Shown here: in pieces, positions 31,995 to 39,771 of the stretch
Position numbering within the stretch: the first letter of the stretch is position 1
Layout: every line of letters begins with the position of its first letter
NCBI RefSeq assembly: GCF_005893125.1
Contig: NZ_VCJS01000006.1
Span: forward strand, 1-64,000
DNA from: Nonomuraea basaltis
Lineage (GTDB): Bacteria; Actinomycetota; Actinomycetes; Streptosporangiales; Streptosporangiaceae
Reading direction: 5' to 3'
Length of the DNA stretch: 64,000 bases
Notes under the pieces: model-generated
Told to the model about the DNA's origin: nothing
Seen by the model: only the letters and a program-made list of their open reading frames with translations
Database searches by the model: none
Position numbers and translations under genes: made by a program

Positions 31995-32423
31995 ATGACC
32001 GGCCAAGACGGACGCCACTCGGTGAGCGTTGCTGGTGTCGTCGTCGATGACGCCGGCAGAGTCTTGCTCGCGCAGCGTGCCGACAACGGCGAATGGCAGG
32101 CACCGGGGGGAGTGCTCGAACTCAACGAGACCATCACCGACGGGGTGCGTCGTGAAGTCCTCGAAGAGACAGGTCTAGTCGTCGAGCCGGTTGCCCTGAC
32201 GGGCGTCTACAAGAACATGTCCCGCGGAATCGTCGCGCTGGTCTTTCGCTGCAAGGGCACAGGTGGACGCCTCACCATCAACGAAGAGGTGACGCGATTC
32301 CACTGGGCGACTCCAGAAGAGGTGCCCCAGATGGTCACTGAGGCGTTCGCAATTCGAGTGCTCGACGCCCTCCACGAAGGAGCACCCGCGATCAGACAGC
32401 ACGACGGCGTCCACCTGGTCTAG
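31995..32423 (+). CDS. Nudix protein, possible Pif-like immunity factor
   Basis: 142 aa. It has a complete Nudix box (GGVLELNETITDGVRREV followed by LEETGL). GGAGGTGACAG precedes the ATG. In pSAM2 a Nudix protein, Pif, blocks transfer between cells already carrying the element. A Nudix gene divergent from the korSA-like gene here suggests the same function, but the substrate is unknown and an ordinary housecleaning enzyme is possible. Confidence 0.85.
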   Translation: MTGQDGRHSVSVAGVVVDDAGRVLLAQRADNGEWQAPGGVLELNETITDGVRREVLEETGLVVEPVALTGVYKNMSRGIVALVFRCKGTGGRLTINEEVTRFHWATPEEVPQMVTEAFAIRVLDALHEGAPAIRQHDGVHLV

Positions 32424-32450
32424 CTGTCACAACTTTCCTCACGTCTTCAA

Positions 32451-32471
32451 GCCCGCCGCGCAGCGGCGGGC
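32451..32471 (+). terminator. Hairpin after the AICE Nudix gene
   Basis: A 9-bp perfect stem (GCCCGCCGC/GCGGCGGGC) with a 3-nt loop lies 27 bases after the Nudix stop. It is terminator-like and lacks a T-tract. Confidence 0.55.
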
Positions 32472-33162
32472 ACACCGTGATCACGGCTAGGAGGCGTGTG
32501 CTAGGCGTTTCCCGCAACGATGAAGATCGAGAAATGGCCGGCATGCAGACGCAGGGCTTCCACCGGAATCCGGAGGATGAACGTCGGAGCTGGGACGATG
32601 TTGCAGCACGGAGACTCACCTGACCTCCACCAGCTCGGGACGATGACTACCAGGAGGACCGAACGTCAGCCTGCCCAGCCCATCACCACCGGCCCCGCAT
32701 TGCAGACACGCACCCCGCCGCGAAGGACGTCGATCAAGCAGCCCGGCCCCTGCGCGCTCGCTCGCGGCGGGCTGCGGCCTTGGGGGCCGGTCCCGCCGCG
32801 GCGGCGCGCGTGCCGCAAGCGGCACCACCCAGGTAGTGATGGCCCAGGTACGGCTTGACCGCATCGCTCTCCTCCCAGGTCTTTCACCAACCCAGCGCCC
32901 ACAGTGAAGGCCACGGCACGCCACCCGCACGGCTCAACACGCCCACGACGAGGATGGCGAAAGCCCTCACACTCATAGGCACCGATCAAAGGTGAAGCGG
33001 CGAATGCGCGACCGCGGGAAAGGTGAAAGAAGGAATGGGGCTCCGCCCCAAACCCCGGCCCTCCTCGGAGATGGCCAGGATCGCGAAAATGTACAGGTCG
33101 GACGGACGTTCCCCGTGATCATCTCCTCGTCGGCCACCACAAGGGAGACCAGACCAGCCGCA

Positions 33163-33297
33163 CCAGGGCAAGCCGCCGACTGCGGGCAGGGCAACCAGCG
33201 CGCGAGGAAGCTCACCGGGAAGCATGTACACGCGAACGACGGCTTGCCCTGGCACGTCCGGCCCGGTATGGCTACGCCTGCCCGACGAGGAGATGAC
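33163..33297 (+). repeat. Dispersed cargo repeat, copy 1
   Basis: About 135 bases nearly identical to 35789-35924 over most of their length and related to 37971-38083. Read in one plus-strand frame all copies keep a similar peptide (NQ...LTG.HVH.N.G..WH.RP...TPARR.DD), and many differences are at silent positions. It may therefore derive from coding sequence. Confidence 0.75.
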
Positions 33298-33702
33298 ACC
33301 CCACAGCCCTCTGCTCAAAGGCTGGAGGCGGAGACGGGCTACCACCCCCGACGCCGCCTCCTGACGCTGTGTCCTGTCGCGCTCGGCAAAGAGGCTAAGG
33401 TCCAGCAGTTCTTAGGATATTGCACTTGTCCCGCCCGATATGTCGGAATCCATCCGTGGAAGTAGAACTTTCTGCATCCAAGATGAAGAGAGTTATATCC
33501 GACAATCCGCTCGCTTGACATGGTTTGACGCACCTCAGAGGTCTATTACCGCAGGTCATCATACAAAAAGCGGCTTTTCGCCACGGGTGATCATCGACCG
33601 ACAGATACGGGCGCTTCTGGTCTATTGTCTTCCCAGTAGCGGCACTTACCACGCCGCTAGATCTACAAGGCGCTCGGCAAAGATGCTGGAAAAGGTGGTT
33701 AG

Positions 33703-33888
33703 GTGAGGAACACTCACGCTCTCGTTGTGGGAGCTGTCGTCATTGTCGCGATCGTCTGCATTGTCGGATATGCCGCTGTTAAACTTTCCGCCATGGACCC
33801 CAAGCGTGTCGCGCGTATCTTGCTGGCCTTCGCTGTTGTTCTTACGGCAATCCCGGCTATCCTCTACGCGCTTCTAGGAGTGCAATGA
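33703..33888 (+). CDS. Small two-helix membrane protein
   Basis: 61 aa, GTG start with GGTGG a few bases upstream. Two hydrophobic helices (about 6-24 and 39-57) flank a short basic loop (MDPKRVAR). It ends ten bases before a Crp/Fnr-type gene, so the two are probably one unit. No family recognised. Confidence 0.6.
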   Translation: MRNTHALVVGAVVIVAIVCIVGYAAVKLSAMDPKRVARILLAFAVVLTAIPAILYALLGVQ

Positions 33889-33898
33889 GGATGAGATC

Positions 33899-34663
33899 AT
33901 GACACCAAGGATGCGGCGCGCGGGCCAGATCAGCTTTTGGTCTAGTCTCACTCAGCTTGAACGCCGCCTAATCTCGCATCGAGGTTCACGCAAAACTGTG
34001 CACCGAGGCGACATCGTACTCTCCGCCCAACGTCCAGCTATGGTGATTCTACGCCAGGGATGTTGGGTCCGCCTCCAAGCTGAGACTCCCGGGGCCGCAC
34101 GAGCCGTACTAGATATCGTTGGTCCCGGCGATCTTCTGAGCGGGCTCCATGTGGTAAGTCCTGTCAGCCCTGTATGGCTAGGTCGAGGAGAGCACGTCGG
34201 CGTCGTACTGAAGCGTGGACAGATACTCGAAGTTCCACACGAAGAAATTAGGGACATTCTGGGAAAGAAACCAGCCCTTAGAGACCACGTCATGCACCGG
34301 ATTTGTGTTCAGCTGCACATAGCTGGTTGGATCCATGCTATTGCTCATCTCGACATTAAGACACGTCTTGCCTTACTGCTCCTTAGTCTGCTCTATCGAT
34401 ACGGCGAGCGTAAGTCTGAGGAAAAGGGCACCGTGCTCGCCCTTCCTCTTTCGCAAGCAGACATGGCGGGATGGATTGGCGTCAGTACCGCATCGGTCGC
34501 TCGAATACTGCAGGAATGGAAGGCTCTCGGGCATGTCCATATCGCACACTCGACGATAATCATCGTAGATGTTAAGAAGCTAATTGGTCTGGCTGCCGCC
34601 GATGATCCATCCAAGGCGGTTCCCTCCTGGGGCAGCCACACTCTCGACGAGTTGCTCTCTTGA
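33899..34663 (+). CDS. Crp/Fnr-family regulator in AICE cargo
   Basis: 254 aa. The N-terminal half has the cyclic-nucleotide-binding-like beta roll (VHRGDIVLSAQRPAMVILRQ). The C-terminal half has the winged helix LSQADMAGWIGVSTASVARILQEW. Conserved ligand-binding residues of true CRP are not evident. It differs strongly from the chromosomal Crp at 10869, and base composition is AT-richer. It may regulate element or host genes; no target is visible. Confidence 0.8.
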   Translation: MTPRMRRAGQISFWSSLTQLERRLISHRGSRKTVHRGDIVLSAQRPAMVILRQGCWVRLQAETPGAARAVLDIVGPGDLLSGLHVVSPVSPVWLGRGEHVGVVLKRGQILEVPHEEIRDILGKKPALRDHVMHRICVQLHIAGWIHAIAHLDIKTRLALLLLSLLYRYGERKSEEKGTVLALPLSQADMAGWIGVSTASVARILQEWKALGHVHIAHSTIIIVDVKKLIGLAAADDPSKAVPSWGSHTLDELLS

Positions 34664-35324
34664 GAGAGAAGCCAAGGTCTCTAACGCCCATCCGCGCTCT
34701 ATACCAGACCGTTCGTCAATGGGGCGCTCCATCCTCTGGCATCCGTAGCCCTGGCCACGCTTCCGTGCGGGCGGGTCGAGAGCAGGCGAGGTGATCAGAC
34801 GGGCGGGGTGCCCCTCGAACGATGGCAGGACAACGACTCATTGGACGATGTTTCACGAAACCACAGGTCAGGGGCCTTAGAAAGTTGATCTTTTGTCAAC
34901 TGTTTGACAGCAAGATCTTTTTTTTATTTCCATCATCGCTAATCGGCGCACTCGCACCCACCATGGCAAGGGCCACAAGACCCACACGCGCCGGTAATGG
35001 GATCGCGTCCTCTCCGGCTACGACCGCAGCAGCCGCACCAGCGGCTGTCACCAAGCGCAGGGCCCATGGACGCAGATGCACAGAGGTCAGAATACGTCGC
35101 GAGTCGGCCGATTGCGCAGCCAGGCATGTCAGTGTGCAGCAACCCCGCCGACCATCGGCGATCACCCGCGATCGACGTGCCCTGCCTGACCATCGCACCG
35201 ACTCTTAACGACCTTAACGCCACGAGTTCACACCGACGAGGTGCTGTAGCCGCCCTGGCCCAACGGGAGAACCCGCAGACCATGCCCCCTGTGCGATCGG
35301 GCTTCTGTTCGTTAGCATCGGCGA
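34664..35324. other. Gap with no firm gene
   Basis: About 660 bases. A weakly supported minus-strand frame (34896-35081, 61 aa, two hydrophobic stretches) could encode a small membrane protein, but it has no clear ribosome binding site. An A/T-rich patch lies at 34910-34930. Nothing else is recognisable. Confidence 0.35.
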
Positions 35325-35510
35325 GTGCCCAACGACCTCTTGATCGTGCTGCTCCTGTTCGGTGCACTCTCAGTCGTGGTACTCACAACGGCCAAGACGC
35401 GGGCGAGGCGCATGCGGCGCCTCCTCGCTCTCGGCTACGTTGCCGGTTTTCTGTTGTTCTACGTCGCCATGGGCGTAGTGGTTCTCTATTCTCCCTGGCC
35501 CGACTTCTGA
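35325..35510 (+). CDS. Possible small two-helix membrane protein
   Basis: 61 aa, GTG start: MPNDLLIVLLLFGALSVVVL, then a basic loop (TKTRARRMRR) and a second helix (LGYVAGFLLFYVAMGVVVLY). The hydrophobic/basic pattern is protein-like. No ribosome binding site is visible, so it may be leaderless or spurious. Confidence 0.45.
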   Translation: MPNDLLIVLLLFGALSVVVLTTAKTRARRMRRLLALGYVAGFLLFYVAMGVVVLYSPWPDF

Positions 35511-35788
35511 CGGCTGGCCATCCCCACCCACGCCGCGTTCCGTCGCCGGCGCATCTCCATCAGAGGGCACAACGAGGGCACGACCTCGTGAAACGGTGCG
35601 AAACATTGGCACACGTTCAGAGACACCCCCGCAGCTCAACCCCCACATCAATCCGATCCGAGCAGGTCAACTAACCCACCGCATCACATCTCCGACGTCA
35701 GACGTGGATTACTCCACGTCCTCGCCACGGTTCGACCTGGACTCTGAGAAGACAGGCAAACGGTACGAGCCCCCGCAGAACAGCCGAG

Positions 35789-35924
35789 CCAGGGCAAGCC
35801 GCCGCCTGTTGGCAGGACAACCAGCGCGCACGGAAGCTCACCGGGACGCATGTACACGCAAACGACGGCTTGACCTGGCACGTCCGGCCCGGTATGGCTA
35901 CGCCTGCCCGACGAGGAGATGACC
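35789..35924 (+). repeat. Dispersed cargo repeat, copy 2
   Basis: About 135 bases closely matching copy 1 (33163-33297), most strongly over the last 75 bases, which end CGACGAGGAGATGAC. It lies 280 bases upstream of the ATPase gene, whose other side carries copy 3. Confidence 0.75.
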
Positions 35925-36024
35925 AACACATCCCTCCTACGGAAGTAGGACGGCGAGCTCTAAGAACACAACGGATTTTACGATGGCGGAACGAACGCAA
36001 TAAGCATCAAGAAAACCCCATGAA

Positions 36025-36070
36025 GGGGCATATGCCCCATTAGGGATATGGGATGCACCTATATCCCTAA
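36025..36070. promoter_or_regulatory. Palindromes upstream of the ATPase gene
   Basis: A perfect 14-base palindrome GGGGCATATGCCCC (36025-36038) is followed by a 10-bp inverted repeat TTAGGGATAT/ATATCCCTAA (36040-36049 and 36061-36070) with an 11-base spacer. They may be operators or hairpins controlling the gene at 36204. Confidence 0.6.
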
Positions 36071-36203
36071 TAGGATGTTTCAAAAACCGTGCGTCGGTTG
36101 GTGGGTTGTGTGCTAAGCCACAAAGTGCTATACCGTCAAATAGAGACTGTATTTCTGCGTCGATCACGACTGTTCCGTGGATCTACCAAAGTATGGATGA
36201 TAT

Positions 36204-37871
36204 ATGCCCCCAAATCGAAAAAGGTTCCGGAGTAACTTCAATCTAGGCGGAGAGCAAGCTGAAGCAGACCCCTTGCTTGAGTATGCATTTTATGAGACTG
36301 GTGATTACGAAGCAATCACGTCACGCGAAGACGCACGTTGCTTTCTGATTGGGCGGACGGGTAGCGGCAAGTCAGCGACTCTCCAGTACCTTGAAGACAT
36401 CATGTCGGGAAAAGTTATCCGGATCACACCAGAAGATCTCTCTCTGCCTTATATCGTCGACCTAAGTGTGATTCGCCACCTTGACTCACTTGATATAAAC
36501 CTCGATCTGCTCTTCATCGCACTATGGAAGCACGTTCTCCTGGTAGAGCTTATTAGGCACCGATACAAGGTGGACTCACCCGTAGCTAAGCAGAATTTTC
36601 TCGCTAATCTTCGCGAGGCCGTTAAGAGAGATCCAGCCAAGAAGGAGGCTCTTGCTTATCTAGACGAGTTTGCTGGTAAATTCTGGTGCGAAGCAGATGA
36701 GCGAGTACGAGAGATCACGGAAAAATTTGAAAGACGTATCGACGAAGCTGGAAAAGGCCATCTCGGCCCTTCCGGAGCATCGCTCGACCTAAATTTCGGC
36801 ACAGGCAGAACATATGGTACCGAGGAAAAAAGAGAGTTGGTCGATCGATATCAGCGCGTTGTTAACGATACGCAACTTGCTCGTTTAAACAAGATGATAA
36901 GAGTCTTAGACGAAAACATACTAGACTCGCCCCAGCATCAAACGTATGTCATCATTGATGACCTCGATCGAGATTGGGTCGACGAACGTCTAAGCAACGA
37001 TCTGATCAGATGCCTCTTTCGAACGGTCCTCGATATAAACCGTATCCGGTATCTAAAGGTCTTAGTCGCCCTGCGCACAAATATATTTCGAGAACTAGAC
37101 TTCGGCCGCACAGGAGGCCAAGAGGAGAAATTTAGAGCTCTGGTGCTACAGATACGCTGGAATAAGCTGGACCTCGAAGGAATGCTCAATCTACGCGCAC
37201 AGATAGCTGGACGAAGGGCCGGAATAGCTCTCCAATCTATCCATGATTTATTGCCTGCGCCTAACAGGTCGCGCGGTGATGCTCTCCAATACATCCTCGA
37301 TAGAACATTGATGAGGCCACGGGACACGATCTCGTTCTTCAATGAGTGCCTAGCAGTTGCCGCAGGTAGCTCCCAACTTACTTGGCCGCAGATTTTTGAA
37401 GCAGAACGTGCATATTCTGAGAAGCGACTTCTTGCTTTGCGGGACGAGTGGAAACCAACATACCCTGGTATCGAAGATGTTTTCTACGCTTTCACAAAAA
37501 CCTCTATGCCTCTATCGAAAGCGCTCTTCACACGCTATCTGGATGAAGTGCTTCTCCTGCATCTGGAGGAGAAATTCCAGGATCACGATTGGTTGAAGGA
37601 GCTAGCTGAAACGTCACTGTATAGTTCTCGACGCGCAGGCTGGGCGGAGTCATATCAACCGCTGATAAAGATGCTCTTTGACATAGGATTCGTAGGCTTG
37701 GCGCAAACCAAAAAGGAGCGCGTGATATACGCCCAGGATAATCCTCGATATGCCGATAGGCTGCGTAATCTAGAAGACGCTTCTTACTTCTATGTGCATC
37801 CTGCTTACCGTTCTGCGCTAGAAATCAGGTACGACAAGCGTATCTGGCAAAAGAAGGATCGTGACTTATAG
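36204..37871 (+). CDS. P-loop ATPase resembling the Sll1717 family, possible defence gene
   Basis: 555 aa. Near the N-terminus LLEYAFYETGDYEAI is followed by Walker A GRTGSGKS (50-57). Walker B lies at about 247 (TYVIIDDLDRDW), and a sensor-like RTNIF about 40 residues later. The C-terminal half is helical with a winged-helix-like end. The layout matches the P-loop ATPases annotated as Sll1717 family. No nuclease or other effector domain is visible. It is visibly AT-richer than the chromosome, stands alone between two repeat copies and is accessory cargo. An anti-phage or abortive-infection role is an inference. Confidence 0.75.
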   Translation: MPPNRKRFRSNFNLGGEQAEADPLLEYAFYETGDYEAITSREDARCFLIGRTGSGKSATLQYLEDIMSGKVIRITPEDLSLPYIVDLSVIRHLDSLDINLDLLFIALWKHVLLVELIRHRYKVDSPVAKQNFLANLREAVKRDPAKKEALAYLDEFAGKFWCEADERVREITEKFERRIDEAGKGHLGPSGASLDLNFGTGRTYGTEEKRELVDRYQRVVNDTQLARLNKMIRVLDENILDSPQHQTYVIIDDLDRDWVDERLSNDLIRCLFRTVLDINRIRYLKVLVALRTNIFRELDFGRTGGQEEKFRALVLQIRWNKLDLEGMLNLRAQIAGRRAGIALQSIHDLLPAPNRSRGDALQYILDRTLMRPRDTISFFNECLAVAAGSSQLTWPQIFEAERAYSEKRLLALRDEWKPTYPGIEDVFYAFTKTSMPLSKALFTRYLDEVLLLHLEEKFQDHDWLKELAETSLYSSRRAGWAESYQPLIKMLFDIGFVGLAQTKKERVIYAQDNPRYADRLRNLEDASYFYVHPAYRSALEIRYDKRIWQKKDRDL

Positions 37872-37970
37872 TGGCTGCCCCAGCCCTCCAAGCACTTGCA
37901 CTTCGAAGGGCATCGGCAACACCGTCGACGCAAATGTCTGGTCAGCCCTCTACGGCCGGCCGCCCGGCTA

Positions 37971-38083
37971 CGGGCAGGAAAACCAACCCACGGGAACGCT
38001 GACCGGGACACATTTACACCTGAACGGCGGCCCTCCCTGGCATCGGCCCCGTACGGTTACGCCTGCTCGACGAAGAGATGACC
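37971..38083 (+). repeat. Dispersed cargo repeat, copy 3
   Basis: About 113 bases, the most divergent copy. It begins 100 bases after the ATPase stop. The peptide frame (NQPTGTLTGTHLHLNGGPPWH, then RP..VTPARRRDD) is kept, and it ends CGACGAAGAGATGAC like the others. Confidence 0.7.
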
Positions 38084-38170
38084 CCAGGCCGACTTGTGTT
38101 CCCAGTGGGGCCTGTGGGATACTTGCTCTAACCTAAGCGAAGGCGTGCAGGAAAGTAGGCTTACTTCCTC

Positions 38171-38494
38171 ATGTCCTCGCTCGAGAGGTTGCTCCCCTTG
38201 CTAGCACAAGGGTTGAGCATAGTGACCGGGATGGTCCTTCTAGCTTGCGTTGCTGCTGCTCTGTTCTTCGCCTACCGGGTGATCCGTGTACTCCTAATGG
38301 AAAAGGTGAAGCGGGGTAGTGTGGGCGTACGAGTGTTCGGCTTGATCAACGTAGATCTCAAGTTCGGAGATCGAGAAGAAGCATCTTTTCCGGCTGATGG
38401 ACGCGACGACGGCGAGGACGCCAACGAGCACCCGATGCAGCAGCAAAGTGCAGCAACGTCATCGACCACTGGCGACCCTCCGCAATCTCCATAG
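38171..38494 (+). CDS. Small membrane protein at the right end of the AICE
   Basis: 107 aa. The N-terminal helix pair region (LLPLLAQGLSIVTGMVLLACVAAALFFAYRVI) probably forms one or two membrane spans. A basic segment and a polar, Asp/Glu-rich tail follow. The last 19 codons run through the right arm-type repeat. Not recognised. Confidence 0.5.
   Translation: MSSLERLLPLLAQGLSIVTGMVLLACVAAALFFAYRVIRVLLMEKVKRGSVGVRVFGLINVDLKFGDREEASFPADGRDDGEDANEHPMQQQSAATSSTTGDPPQSP
38436..38461. repeat. Right arm-type repeat
   Basis: The same 26 bases as at 20641-20666 with a single C/T difference, same orientation, about 80 bases before attR. See the left copy for the proposed function. Confidence 0.6.
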
Positions 38495-38539
38495 ACCACT
38501 TGACCACTGCACCGGCCTCTACCGACCTTCATGCCACGA

Positions 38540-38583
38540 GTTCGGGACGAAGAGGTCGTGGGTTCAAATCCCGCCACCCCGAC
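38540..38583 (+). other. attR of the integrated element
   Basis: 44 bases repeating the 3' half of tRNA-Pro (20547-20590) with one mismatch. No 5' half of a tRNA precedes it, so it is an attachment scar, not a second tRNA gene. Confidence 0.93.
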
Positions 38584-38600
38584 AGAGTTGCCGCAGGTAG

Positions 38601-38634
38601 AGGGCCTGATTCTCAAGACTGAGAATCAGGCCCT
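38601..38634 (+). terminator. Original terminator of tRNA-Pro
   Basis: A perfect 15-bp stem (38601-38615 with 38620-38634) and 4-nt loop start 18 bases after attR. Before integration this would have directly followed the tRNA gene, so it is probably the ancestral tRNA terminator. Confidence 0.8.
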
Positions 38635-38862
38635 TGATCATTTGACCGTTATTTGACCGTCCGTCTGAACGCCTCTGGTGGGCACTAGCGGGTTCAAATG
38701 AGTTTTCCCGATCACATGATCGTGGGTTGGATGGCGTCATCTCGGCGCCACGTTCAAATGATCAAGATGGTGCGGAGCCTCTGGCGTCGTTGCCATCCAC
38801 GTTTCTCCATGAGGCGCCCCGGATTCTCCGCATCGTGACCAGACGGCCGACGGGCCAGCGGG

Positions 38863-39072
38863 ATGCACCGGATGGTGCGGATGGGAACCGCTACGGCAGG
38901 TGTGTGGCGCATTCCGCTCGCCCAACTCGCCGAACGGCTGTCCGAGATCCCCGAGGACCGGCCCGTCGTCGTGTACTGCGCCACCGGCAACCGCTCGGTC
39001 ATCGCCATGAGCCTGCTGGAGCACCAGGGCCGCGCCCAGGTGTCCAACCTGATCGGCGGCTACGAGGCCTGA
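38863..39072 (+). pseudogene. Truncated rhodanese
   Basis: About 69 codons. The core of a rhodanese domain is present: WRIPLAQLAERLSEIPEDRP, VVYCATGNRS with the active-site Cys loop, and LIGGYEA. Both the N-terminal strand (HIPGA-type) and the last helix are missing. It ends at the point where the csoR fragment on the other strand also ends. It is probably non-functional. Confidence 0.65.
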
Positions 39073-39193
39073 GTGATCATGTCCTCGCAGTCCCGGCTGT
39101 TCTCGATCATCTGGATGACGCCACCGATCTGTCCCTGCGCGCGGCGAAGGCGGACGACGACGTCGGCGAGGGCGCGTCTTTGTCCATCTCCAT
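39060..39193 (-). pseudogene. csoR/cstR-like regulator remnant
   Basis: The minus strand starts well (GGGGGCAGGAC before the ATG at 39193; MEMDKDA). After a frameshift it continues LADVVRLRRAQGQIGGVIQMIEN and RDCEDMITQ, the N-terminal half of a CsoR-family repressor including its first ligand Cys. It stops where the rhodanese remnant begins. The C-terminal His/Cys half is missing. In actinomycetes persulfide-sensing CstR-type members regulate sulfide-oxidation genes like those next door. Confidence 0.65.
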
Positions 39194-39277
39194 GTCCTGC
39201 CCCCTTCGGCTCCCCTGCTGGCGGCGTGCTCGGCGATGGCCGCGCAGGCCCACGGAGTCACCGCCGGGTCGGGGTGT

Positions 39278-39745
39278 TCAGGTGTAGATGATCTGCCCGC
39301 CGGCGGCCAACTGATAGAAGTCGCCGACGGTGATGATGTCCTGCACCTGCGGGACCAGGTCGTCCTTGGTCAGGTCGAACAGGTCGCAGGAGGCCTTGCA
39401 GCCGTACAGCCCGGCGCCGGTGTCGGCGATCATTTCGATGAACTCCGGGATCGGGGGGATGTCCAGCTTGTCCATCTTGCGTTCGAGGTAGCGGGTCATC
39501 AGGCTGGGCATCCCGGGCAGCCCGCCGATCAGCGTCGCCAGGTGCAGGCCGGGGTTGCCGACGGTGGCCAGCTTGATGTGCTCGTGGTACCTCTTCGAGA
39601 CGGCGTCAAGGCCGAAGAAGGTGAAGAACAGGTTGGCCTCTATCCCCTCGGCGCGGGCGCCGTTGGCCATGATCAGCGCGGGGTAGATGCCCTCCAGCGA
39701 GCCTTTGGAGACGATGATCGAGACCTTCTCGATGGTGTCGCCCAT
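39278..39745 (-). CDS. DsrE/DsrF-like sulfur-transfer protein
   Basis: 155 aa. The DsrE fold is shown by KVSIIVSKGSLEGIYPALIM, ANLFFTFFGLDAV and the conserved LYGCKASCDLF with candidate persulfide cysteines. Such peripheral-membrane proteins pass sulfane sulfur between rhodanese, TusA and DsrC. It lies downstream of the DsrC-like and SQR-like genes, forming one operon. Confidence 0.88.
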   Translation of the reverse strand: MGDTIEKVSIIVSKGSLEGIYPALIMANGARAEGIEANLFFTFFGLDAVSKRYHEHIKLATVGNPGLHLATLIGGLPGMPSLMTRYLERKMDKLDIPPIPEFIEMIADTGAGLYGCKASCDLFDLTKDDLVPQVQDIITVGDFYQLAAGGQIIYT

Positions 39746-39771
39746 GGCGAACCGTCCTTTCTCTGGTGGGG

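Larger units (their letters stand above)
32424..33702. other. Largely non-coding start of the cargo region
   Basis: About 1.3 kb without a convincing gene. It holds a 9-bp stem hairpin (32451-32471) that may end the Nudix transcript, and the first copy of the dispersed repeat (33163-33297). A drop in GC begins after about 33400. A 29-codon open frame at 32532 is too short to assign. Confidence 0.45.
35511..36203. other. Non-coding region before the ATPase gene
   Basis: About 690 bases. It holds the second dispersed repeat (35789-35924) and an AT-rich leader with palindromes (36025-36070) just upstream of the P-loop ATPase gene. No convincing gene. Confidence 0.5.
20547..38583. mobile_element. 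pSAM2-like integrative and conjugative element (AICE)
   Basis: Eighteen kilobases bounded by the tRNA-Pro repeats. The set int, xis, repSA, DNA methyltransferase, DUF2637/SpdB, FtsK-type TraB, a regulatory-type protein, a GntR repressor and a Nudix protein is the standard gene kit of actinomycete integrative and conjugative elements. Those elements replicate by rolling circle and transfer double-stranded DNA with a hexameric TraB. The left two thirds read toward attL as one operon. The right third is AT-richer cargo. All backbone functions look intact, so excision is plausible. Confidence 0.92.

Noticed and set aside
32520-33465. Overlapping open frames on both strands in the cargo start region
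   Set aside because: Low-complexity Pro/Arg/Gly-rich translations with no ribosome binding sites. Part of the similarity between frames is explained by the dispersed repeat.
33440-33706. 88-codon plus-strand frame before the small membrane protein
   Set aside because: Polar, compositionally random translation with no motif or ribosome binding site. It overlaps the better supported start at 33703.
34896-35081. 61-aa minus-strand membrane-like frame
   Set aside because: The hydrophobic stretches are suggestive, but there is no ribosome binding site and the region is otherwise decayed. Too weak to list as a gene.
38540-38583. Second tRNA-Pro gene
   Set aside because: Only the 3' part (from the anticodon stem on) is present; no acceptor 5' strand or D arm precedes it. 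It is the attR copy.
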